Shown piece after piece: positions 33,746-41,413 of a stretch of DNA of 64,000 nucleotides (position 1 is its first letter; the number at the start of each line of letters is the position of its first letter). The stretch spans positions 75,721 through 139,720 of the forward strand of contig JAFWBI010000006.1 in assembly GCA_017507215.1 (NCBI GenBank), given 5' to 3'. A program made the position numbers and the translations under genes. A model generated the notes under the pieces. That model had not been told where the DNA came from and searched no databases. It saw only the letters and a list, made by a program, of their open reading frames with translations. This DNA is from Clostridia bacterium. GTDB lineage: Bacteria > Bacillota > Clostridia > Christensenellales > UBA1242.

Positions 33746-33904
33746 AGAAACTCCTTTTATAAATAATGTTTATGTAAAATATAAAAAAAAATTATATTGT
33801 TTGTATAACTATTATTATAAACAAAAAAAAATTTTTGTAAATAGTTATGTTTGAAAAATATTAAATTTTAATTTTTTTTATTTTTTTTAAATTTTTTTTG
33901 ATTT
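33746..33904. other. Extremely A/T-rich intergenic tract
   Basis: About 160 bp made almost entirely of A and T, with homopolymer A and T runs. It must hold the promoter of the small basic protein gene and the end of the phosphodiesterase transcript, but no box stands out against the composition. Confidence 0.5.
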
Positions 33905-34414
33905 TTAATAGTCCATTTCATCATAAATTTCGCCATCTTCTGTCAGAATTTTAATGGTTTTTTCATCAATCAAAGCATAACACTTTTCTGTGCCATACCT
34001 TGGTCTTGCCATTGAACCTGGACACATAAAAATAATATCTCCATTTTTTTGAAGTATTGGACGATGCACATGCCCAATCATGACAATTTTTGCACCATAA
34101 CCTTCTAAATACATATCATTGAGTTTGTGACCATGACAAAGATAAGCAATTTTTCCATTGATGTTTTCATATGTTTCATTAAACAGCTTAAATTTTGCAT
34201 TTTCTGGTTCGAAATACCAGTCATTGTTCCCTTTCACAATGGTAAGCCTGTTTGAAATCCCGTTCAAAAGTTCAACCATTTCTTCAGCGTCAGTGCCAAA
34301 AGTGTCACCGAGAATAATGAGTTTGTCAGCTTGATGCTCACGAAACAAATCTAAAGTTTTTTGAAGTGCTATAAGAGAACCATGAAAGTCAGATGCTACC
34401 ATAATTTTTGCCAT
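33905..34414 (-). CDS. YfcE/MJ0936-type metallophosphoesterase
   Basis: A 169-residue calcineurin-like phosphodiesterase. Metal ligands are visible in ASDFHGS, ILGDTFG, KGNND, CHGH and IGHVHRP, the full set for a dinuclear site. Family members hydrolyse phosphodiesters such as bis-pNPP in vitro; natural substrate is unclear. ATG 34414 with AGGTGG six bases upstream is preferred over the earlier frame start at 34426. It lies downstream of the LysRS gene, with a terminator between. Confidence 0.92.
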   Translation of the reverse strand: MAKIMVASDFHGSLIALQKTLDLFREHQADKLIILGDTFGTDAEEMVELLNGISNRLTIVKGNNDWYFEPENAKFKLFNETYENINGKIAYLCHGHKLNDMYLEGYGAKIVMIGHVHRPILQKNGDIIFMCPGSMARPRYGTEKCYALIDEKTIKILTEDGEIYDEMDY

Positions 34415-34468
34415 AAATTTCACCACCTAAACCAATTATATAAAATAAAATTAATTTTTCAAACAAAA

Positions 34469-34493
34469 AAGCCTTGAGATTAACTCAAGGCTT
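34469..34493 (-). terminator. Intrinsic terminator of the LysRS gene
   Basis: Stem AAGCCTTGAG / CTCAAGGCTT, T-run leftward. Confidence 0.88.
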
Positions 34494-34510
34494 CAAATTT
34501 TTAATTAAAA

Positions 34511-36085
34511 TTAAACATTTAAAAGTTCAATATATGTGTTTTTGTCAGTTGCAGCAAAGAACAAGTAAAGTCTTGGGCCAGCATCTGTTCCAAACAACAA
34601 GTTATAGAAAATCTTGAAGTATTTTTGTTGAATAGCCATATTTTCTTTCTTTGTAAGGTTTGGATTGTTCACTGTGTCATAAATGAATTGTTGAACTTCT
34701 TTGTCTTTAACTTCATCTTGAGATGCAAGATAATCGTGAAGTTTGCGAACAACATCTTTATCAATTTCAGTGAGTGAAGAAATATATTCTTCATTCTTTG
34801 CTTCCAAAAGTTTGAAGAGCTTTTCTGGTTGATAAGTGTTGATGAAATATGTTGCCTTTTCAAATCTTTCATCAGCTCTTGGTGTCCATTCAAGGTCAAG
34901 TTTTTTAACTGCTTTAACCAAACTGTCGTGGTTGAAGTTAACGATTGGAGCAAGGCTTGCGATTGTGCTGAATGATGTTTCGTTTTGATACTCTTTTCCT
35001 TCAATCAAACAAACGTCAAAAAGTGACTTTGTAAAGTCATCAGCTGTTCCTTCAAGGTATGCTTTAAGACCTTTGTCAAATTCTGAGTAGTGACGAATGA
35101 TTGTGTCATCAAAATAGAAGTTGTAAGCATCTTCTGGCTCATATTTAGCAAAGAGCCAACGAATGATTTCTGGTGTGTAGAATTTCAAAACGCCTGCAGG
35201 TGTGATGTTGATGCCACTTGATGAGTGCATGCTTGAAACACCAGCAAAGCCAAGCCAACCATAACCTTGGAAGATTGGTGGTTCAAAACCAAAGATTTCT
35301 CTTGAAATGTCAGATGAAACATCATAGCTTCCACCTGGTGTTGCGTGGTCAATGCCACCTGGTTCAAAATCAACACCTTCTGCTTGCCAACGCATTGGCC
35401 AGTCAATTTTCCAAGAAAGCTTAATCTTGAAATATTCATCAACTGAAACAGTTTCGTGTTTTCCACAATCTTTACAAGTATATGTCACCATGTGTGTTTT
35501 TTCATCATAGCTTTCAACAGTGGTTAAGTCTTTTGAACAGTTTGAGCAATACACAGCGATTGGATAATATTTTTCTCTATCTTCATCGTTTGCTTCTTGA
35601 GATTTGAATCTCATCAAAATATCATAAATTTCTTTTCTCTTTTCAAGAGAGTGAATAATTTGTGGAACATATCTTCCTGACATATATTCTTTTGTTTGAG
35701 AAATATATTCAACTTCAATGCCAATATCAGCAACAGCGTCCATGAATTCTTTTTCAAAATATTCACCATAGCTCTTTTCTTCAGTGCCAAATGGGTTTGG
35801 AATCAAATTATATGGGCAGCCAATATATTTTTCATAGCCATCAACAACCTTTGAAACGTTAACAGGAACTTTTCTAAGTCTGTCAAAGTCGTCACATGAA
35901 TAAATAAATCTAACTTTTTTGCCTTTAAGTTGCAATGCTCTTGCCACAAAATATGGAAGTGCCATATCTCTGAAGTTTCCAATATGAATACTTCCAGAAG
36001 GGCTACCACCACCAGCAACAACATAAACTTCCTTATTTGGATTTCTTGCAATAATCTTATCTGCTAATCTTTCACTCCAATGCAT
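34511..36085 (-). CDS. lysK: Class I lysyl-tRNA synthetase
   Basis: A 524-residue class I (archaeal-type) LysRS that charges tRNA-Lys; most bacteria use the unrelated class II enzyme. The HIGH box reads SIHIGNFRD, preceded by GGGSPSG, and a zinc-finger-like insertion has two cysteine pairs (CSNC and CKDC). At the expected KMSKS site the chain reads SSMHSSSGINIT, so the leading Lys and the third-position Ser are changed. ATG 36085 is used with AGGAG upstream; an earlier in-frame ATG at 36145 adds a spurious hydrophobic leader. No T-box is seen upstream. Symbol lysK is used for class I enzymes in some genomes. Confidence 0.9.
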   Translation of the reverse strand: MHWSERLADKIIARNPNKEVYVVAGGGSPSGSIHIGNFRDMALPYFVARALQLKGKKVRFIYSCDDFDRLRKVPVNVSKVVDGYEKYIGCPYNLIPNPFGTEEKSYGEYFEKEFMDAVADIGIEVEYISQTKEYMSGRYVPQIIHSLEKRKEIYDILMRFKSQEANDEDREKYYPIAVYCSNCSKDLTTVESYDEKTHMVTYTCKDCGKHETVSVDEYFKIKLSWKIDWPMRWQAEGVDFEPGGIDHATPGGSYDVSSDISREIFGFEPPIFQGYGWLGFAGVSSMHSSSGINITPAGVLKFYTPEIIRWLFAKYEPEDAYNFYFDDTIIRHYSEFDKGLKAYLEGTADDFTKSLFDVCLIEGKEYQNETSFSTIASLAPIVNFNHDSLVKAVKKLDLEWTPRADERFEKATYFINTYQPEKLFKLLEAKNEEYISSLTEIDKDVVRKLHDYLASQDEVKDKEVQQFIYDTVNNPNLTKKENMAIQQKYFKIFYNLLFGTDAGPRLYLFFAATDKNTYIELLNV

Positions 36086-36231
36086 AGTCGTATCTCCTAA
36101 TATCAATAATATATAAAAAATAGCACAAACAAACAAAAATGTCAATTAAGAATGAAAATAAAGATATTATATCTCATTTTTAAAACAAACAACTCACAAA
36201 CTCGCCAGAAAATCGCCTTTTTATTTCACAA

Positions 36232-36260
36232 AAAAAGCCAGGCTTTCGCCATGGCTTTTT
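36232..36260 (-). terminator. Intrinsic terminator of the 1150-residue protein gene
   Basis: Stem AAAAAGCCA / TGGCTTTTT with an eleven-base loop. Confidence 0.8.
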
Positions 36261-36270
36261 AAATTTTGCA

Positions 36271-39200
36271 TTAAGCACTGAATGTTCTTTCACCAGTTGT
36301 AAGAGCTTGGTCAATTGTAGCGCTTGTACATTTATCAACAAAAGCTTTTGCACGACCAATGTGCTTGTATTCAGCACAGCGTTCATAAGTAACAGATGTG
36401 CTAAGTGTGCTAAGGTCGCTATCAATTTTAGAAATAAGACCACCAAAATCAGGATTTGTTGCGTCTGTCCAATATTTTGCAGCGTCTGCAGGATAAGTTG
36501 CAGCAACACCACCAGCAAGAATAGCGTTTTGATACATACCAGGTTTTGCGCCATATTTTCCAAGATAAGCAACTGAGAAATGCATGAAGTGTGTCAAGAT
36601 TTCATTTTTCAAAATCATGAGCGCAGCATATTTGTCATTCACATCAGTAATCGCCATAATGTTGCTATATAATGTTTTTAATTGGTCGAAATAACCAGTT
36701 TTGAGTGCAGCATCAGGTGGAGTTGTGCTCAAATATCTTGAAAAGTCAGAAGTGCTTGCCTTATCTCTAAGAGCAGTAATACCAGCAAGAACACCGTTAA
36801 GTGGGTCTGAACCATCTCTCTTTTTGCCGAAGTAAACAAGAGAAATTGCCTTGCCTTCTTCTTCAACAGGTTTGATTCTTGAACCAGCATAGTTGAATGC
36901 GGTTGCTTCTTTAAATTTAGCTGCTTGTGTCACTCTTTCAACCTTTTCTTTAAGTTCATTAGTTTCAGTTGTTCCCATTGCAAAATATTCTTGTAGACCT
37001 GAACCAGAGAAACCACTTGTTGTTAAGTTTTTAAGTGATTTAATTTTTGCTTCATCTGAGAAATAATCAAGTTTAGCATAGAATAAATCATTTTCAACAA
37101 CAACCTTAATATTAGGGTTCATCATATTGATAATGTCATAAAGTTGAGCCTTATCAATAATGCCAGTTGTTTGATAAGCATTTGCAAGACGCAAATACTT
37201 TCTGATATGGTTAAGAGATTCTGAACCTTCACCTGTGGTTTTATATTTATCCAAACCACTCTCTTTCAAGAAGAGTTCAGTAACTCTTTGTTTGAGTTTC
37301 AAAAGCAAATAATTTTTCAAATCTTGGTTCAAATCTAAGTAGTTAATGTTTTCAAGAAGAGTTTGAATCTTGTCATAAGTTTCATCTTCTGTGATTTTGC
37401 TAAGTTCTTTGATTTGTTGCAAATAATCTGTAAATTCTTTATTGCTTCCCCTTTGAACAGCACCCATAGCTTTTTCATTAATTGAGTTATTTTCAGCCAA
37501 ATGCAAAGCATGAATTTGGTCTTCAAGAGCTGTTTCAAGTTTACTTTTTACACCACCAAATGCTGTATCGTCTAATTTTGAAATATCTTTATAAAGCTTG
37601 TCAATATCAGCTTTCAAAGTTAAATTCTTAATTCTTGTAACAATTGAGTTATAATCATTCACTTGAGCTGCAGTGAGTGTCAAACCAGCTGTTGGAGCTT
37701 TCGCTTTAATCTCGTCTTCAGAGAATGTTTTTGCACTCTTTTTCTTATCAAGCATGAGTTTTAAATATCTTGCAACCTTAGGATTTGTTGTTCCAAATGT
37801 TGTGTCAATTGTTCCCCTAATTGCTTCAAGTTCTGTTCTTGTTTTTGTTGAGTCTAAAATGCTTGCAATAATCGCATCAGCTGTGTCGCCAATTTCTGGA
37901 TAAATTGTTTTACAACCATTTCTCAAACTATCTTCATTCATAACAATTTGGTTGATAGCACTAACACCAACAGAACTATCGATAGATGTGAATCTTCCAC
38001 CAGTATAGTCGCTTCCAAAATTGATTGGTCTGCTTGATTCCATTTCCAAGTATTTAAGCATACCTTCAATATATGCTTGATTATAGCTTGTTCCTGTGGT
38101 TTCAAACATTTTCTTAACATTTTCATCGCCTAAAATATCTCTTGCGTTTGAAACTGTGTTTGTTGTGAATGCTTCACCAAAAACAGTGCTTGCAAAAGCT
38201 GGATTAAAGTTATCAGCAAAAACCTTCATAACTTTGCCATATTCATTTTGCATGTGAGCTTCTGTGAATTTTGATTCATAAGCAGCAGCTTCTTTCAAGT
38301 TTCCAAGAAGATATTGAAGTGAGTTGTCATAACCTTTGTGGTTTGCAATCATATCTGCGTGAAGTCTTGATTTTGGGTCAGAAACATCTGCATAGTTCAA
38401 ATAAACTTCATCAGCAGTAAGTTCAGATTTGTGATATTTTCTGATAGAACCCTTGTCAATAATTGTTTCAAGTTTTCTAAAACCAACTTCGTTTGGCTTC
38501 ATCGCACTTGCATCAGCATAAACAAATCTGTGACGTTTTGCGTTTGTAAAGAGTGTTTTTGCGCTTCTACCCTTTTCACCCAAAACTTCAACTTGGTTTT
38601 CAATATATTTCAAGAAAACTTTTCTATATTTTGGTTGAACGTAGTCAATCGCATCATAACTTTCTTTTTTCTTTTTGGTTTGAACTTTGCCCTCTGCATA
38701 GTTTTTATAAAAGTCTGCAATAGCAAGTTCTTCTTTTTGTCTTCTTTTGAGTTCTCTGTAACCCATGTGTTCAAAGTCATCACTATCAATATCTTGATAT
38801 TTCTTGCCTGTTGAACGCATGTAGTCGTTATATTCTTTTCTTTTTCTAACGTATTCTCTTGCGTGTCCCCAAGACCTTCCAAAGCTCCATGTTGTGAGTG
38901 AGCCTGCAGCAACTGTTCCAACAGCTGCACCAACAAGACCACCTGCACCACCAGTGTAAAGCACACCAAACATACCACCTAAGATTTGTCCACCAAGACC
39001 GAGAGCTGTGAATCCAAGACCACCAGTAAGCACACCTGCACCAACTGTGAGAGCTGCAAAGCCAATGGTTTTCCAAACATGAAGTCTGCGAGTTTTTTTC
39101 ATGTTTTCGATTCTTCTTTCAGCTTTCATAACGGCTTTTGTGATAGGGCCAGCCGCCTTACCACCATAACCGTCGTTTCCAAGAAGCTTACGGTTTTGCA

Positions 39201-39723
39201 TATAGAACATCTTATCAGAGTTTTCTCTCTTCATTGCAAGAATCTTAACGATATCATCATAACCCATCATATCGTCAGTTTTTCCACAAGCATCAGAAAG
39301 CTCAATTGCCTTCGCCATGTAAATATCCATATTTCTTAAGAAGTTGTCAATTGAACCAACATAGTCGAAATCTCTTTCTTTAATGGCCTTTCTTGTGTCG
39401 GAATTGATAACACCGTCATCATACATTTTAAACATGCCGGTATATCCAAGTTCTTTCAAGAATGCTTCAGCTTCAGCACGTGAGCCACCAAGCCTTTCTC
39501 TGATAATTTGGTTAATTTCAACGTCAAAAGCAGTCGAATCTGCATTCGGCTTAATTTTCATCAAATTACCTTTAATACGATTATATAGTGCTGCATAGGC
39601 ACACGCGTTATAATAAATCTCTGGTTTTTCATCAGTGTTTGTTAAGATATACTTAAACGCTGGATGGCTTGAATATCTTGAATCTCCGCCGCCACCGCCA
39701 GAACCTTTTTCATCGCCAGGCAT
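36271..39723 (-). CDS. Very large protein with a glycine-rich membrane region, unknown function
   Basis: An 1150-residue protein I do not recognise. The N-terminus is Gly-rich (GDEKGSGGGGGDSRYSS). Around residues 205-270 is a long hydrophobic stretch dense in glycine (ALTVGAGVLTGGLGFTALGL, then GGAGGLVGAAVGTVAAGS), the kind of glycine-zipper sequence seen in pore-forming and translocation domains. The remaining 850 residues are soluble, mostly alpha-helical and charged, with no cysteine-rich or catalytic motif that I can identify. AAGGAGG precedes ATG 39723; the upstream ATG at 39744 overlaps that site. It follows the two-helix coiled-coil protein gene (41134-39827) on the same strand, and both may belong to one unit. 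Confidence 0.7.
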   Translation of the reverse strand: MPGDEKGSGGGGGDSRYSSHPAFKYILTNTDEKPEIYYNACAYAALYNRIKGNLMKIKPNADSTAFDVEINQIIRERLGGSRAEAEAFLKELGYTGMFKMYDDGVINSDTRKAIKERDFDYVGSIDNFLRNMDIYMAKAIELSDACGKTDDMMGYDDIVKILAMKRENSDKMFYMQNRKLLGNDGYGGKAAGPITKAVMKAERRIENMKKTRRLHVWKTIGFAALTVGAGVLTGGLGFTALGLGGQILGGMFGVLYTGGAGGLVGAAVGTVAAGSLTTWSFGRSWGHAREYVRKRKEYNDYMRSTGKKYQDIDSDDFEHMGYRELKRRQKEELAIADFYKNYAEGKVQTKKKKESYDAIDYVQPKYRKVFLKYIENQVEVLGEKGRSAKTLFTNAKRHRFVYADASAMKPNEVGFRKLETIIDKGSIRKYHKSELTADEVYLNYADVSDPKSRLHADMIANHKGYDNSLQYLLGNLKEAAAYESKFTEAHMQNEYGKVMKVFADNFNPAFASTVFGEAFTTNTVSNARDILGDENVKKMFETTGTSYNQAYIEGMLKYLEMESSRPINFGSDYTGGRFTSIDSSVGVSAINQIVMNEDSLRNGCKTIYPEIGDTADAIIASILDSTKTRTELEAIRGTIDTTFGTTNPKVARYLKLMLDKKKSAKTFSEDEIKAKAPTAGLTLTAAQVNDYNSIVTRIKNLTLKADIDKLYKDISKLDDTAFGGVKSKLETALEDQIHALHLAENNSINEKAMGAVQRGSNKEFTDYLQQIKELSKITEDETYDKIQTLLENINYLDLNQDLKNYLLLKLKQRVTELFLKESGLDKYKTTGEGSESLNHIRKYLRLANAYQTTGIIDKAQLYDIINMMNPNIKVVVENDLFYAKLDYFSDEAKIKSLKNLTTSGFSGSGLQEYFAMGTTETNELKEKVERVTQAAKFKEATAFNYAGSRIKPVEEEGKAISLVYFGKKRDGSDPLNGVLAGITALRDKASTSDFSRYLSTTPPDAALKTGYFDQLKTLYSNIMAITDVNDKYAALMILKNEILTHFMHFSVAYLGKYGAKPGMYQNAILAGGVAATYPADAAKYWTDATNPDFGGLISKIDSDLSTLSTSVTYERCAEYKHIGRAKAFVDKCTSATIDQALTTGERTFSA

Positions 39724-39826
39724 AAAACACCTCCTTAGTATCATTTTGCTTGCTTATCTAGTGATATCATTATACCACACTATTTCTCAAAATGGAATAC
39801 CTTTTGATAATAAAATCATAACAAAT

Positions 39827-41134
39827 TTATTGTGATTTTTCGAGCTCATCATCATTCGAAAAGCCAAGAATTTCTTTAATGTAATCAATTGAATCAAGAA
39901 GTTCTTGTTCTTGCATTTTAAGTTGAGCTTCAGTAAATTCTCTCTGTTCTTCTTGAGCTCTCTTTGTCTGCTCTGCTTGCTCTTCTTGTTTTTCTTGCTT
40001 AACTTCTTCTTGCTTTTCTTGTTTAACTTCTTTTTCTCTAGATTTTTCAAATTTTTCTTTATATGCTTCTAAGTCATATTGACCTTCAAGGGTAATAGCT
40101 TGCTTTCCAACACGACGAAGGTTTTCTTCTTGTTCACGAGTGAGCACAACTGGAGCAAAATCTTCTGGTCTTAAGTTCTTTTCGTCATCAACACTCTTTG
40201 CAGAAGTTTCAACTGTTGAAGCAAATGTTTCTTCATTTTCAGCATACTTTTGATAATATTTGTTTGTTGCTTTAAGTCTGTTGATGTTTTCTTGAACGTC
40301 AAACTTTTTATGCTTGTCATTAAGCTCAGCTTGAACAATTTTGAGTTGTTTTGTTAAATTGTTGAGTTTGCGCTTTAAATAAATTTCATTTTCATAGCTT
40401 TCATTTCCACGAGTGAAAATTGTTTCTGTTGCTTGAACTAAGTGGAAATGCTTTCTTTTAAACTTTTCATGAAGTTTGTCAAATAAGAAAAATAAAAGTG
40501 CACCAAACACAATCAAAATAATCGCACCAACATATTGCTCTTCCCAAACAGGAATAAAACTTCCAACTGTTCGAGCGACAATATTGTTTGCAAGACAACT
40601 GATGATTCCAAAAACAGAAACTGTAACCGAAAAGAGCATCATGATATATGCAAACACGCACACGCCCTTAAGTTTTGAAAGCTCGTTGTCGGCATTTCTC
40701 ATTTCACTTTCACGATTTTCGTAAATTCTGTGTTGCTTTTGATATTCAGTTTCTGCCTTGTCTTTTGCCTTGTCAACAAAATTGTAATAATGCTTTTGAG
40801 CTTCGGCAATATCACTCACGGTTGCAATCTTTTGATTTACCGAATCAAGTGAACCAATTTCAAGAGCATAGTTATAAAAAACTTTAAGGTCAACTTCTGT
40901 TGGCACAGTCAAAAAACCGAAGTCGCAAGTTGTGATAATTTTCACAAGTTGTCCCCAAGTGACACGACCCTTTTTCTCGTCAATTGAAGGCTCGCCAACT
41001 TCAGCTAAAAATTCATTAGGATTACCAATAATCACGGTGTATGCCTGAACAAACTTTGCAAGTTCAATATAAAATTCAGAATCACGCACCATTGAAGCAC
41101 CAACTGCTTCACCATTTACATTATTAACTAACAT
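39827..41134 (-). CDS. Membrane protein with long coiled coils, unknown function
   Basis: A 435-residue protein. Residues 1-110 look globular; a coiled coil (about 115-155) leads into two membrane segments (about 160-185 and 200-225), then a second, longer coiled coil to the C-terminus with Lys/Glu/Gln repeats (EKEVKQEKQEEVKQEKQEEQ). No family recognised. GGGGGA precedes ATG 41134. Its arrangement (soluble head, helical hairpin in the membrane, long cytosolic coil) suggests a membrane scaffold. It is upstream of the 1150-residue protein gene by 103 bp. Confidence 0.7.
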   Translation of the reverse strand: MLVNNVNGEAVGASMVRDSEFYIELAKFVQAYTVIIGNPNEFLAEVGEPSIDEKKGRVTWGQLVKIITTCDFGFLTVPTEVDLKVFYNYALEIGSLDSVNQKIATVSDIAEAQKHYYNFVDKAKDKAETEYQKQHRIYENRESEMRNADNELSKLKGVCVFAYIMMLFSVTVSVFGIISCLANNIVARTVGSFIPVWEEQYVGAIILIVFGALLFFLFDKLHEKFKRKHFHLVQATETIFTRGNESYENEIYLKRKLNNLTKQLKIVQAELNDKHKKFDVQENINRLKATNKYYQKYAENEETFASTVETSAKSVDDEKNLRPEDFAPVVLTREQEENLRRVGKQAITLEGQYDLEAYKEKFEKSREKEVKQEKQEEVKQEKQEEQAEQTKRAQEEQREFTEAQLKMQEQELLDSIDYIKEILGFSNDDELEKSQ

Positions 41135-41256
41135 AAAATCCCCCAAAATAATCTCAACATAATATTATCACACTGGGCTTCTTTTTCGCAAACAAAATAG
41201 GTTTAAAAAACTCAAAAATAAAAAATAAAATATTTAAAAAATATTTAAATAAAAAA

Positions 41257-41277
41257 AGTGATGAAAATCTCATCACT
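41257..41277 (-). terminator. Intrinsic terminator downstream of secA
   Basis: Stem AGTGATGA / TCATCACT, followed leftward by a seven-base T-run. Confidence 0.85.
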
Positions 41278-41297
41278 AAAAACAAGCAATAATAACA

Positions 41298-41411
41298 GTC
41301 AAAAATTGCGTGCAATACAAGAAATAGAAAAAACTCACACAGGAGTTTAGTAAACTCTAAATGACTGTGCGAGTTTTTGAATATTTCAAAGTAGTGTGCG
41401 TGATTTTTGAC
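41298..41411. repeat. 114-bp nested near-palindrome just after secA
   Basis: Four successive inverted repeats share one centre: 41298-41318 with 41391-41411 (nine perfect outer pairs, GTCAAAAAT / ATTTTTGAC, then wobble-rich pairing), GAAATA with TATTTC (41321-41326 / 41382-41387), AAAAACTC-x-CACAG with CTGTG-x-GAGTTTTT (41329-41342 / 41365-41378) and GAGTTTA with TAAACTC (41343-41349 / 41351-41357). The right end is 3 bp from the secA stop. It could be a small inverted-repeat element or a large structured 3' end. Confidence 0.75.
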
Positions 41412-41413
41412 AG

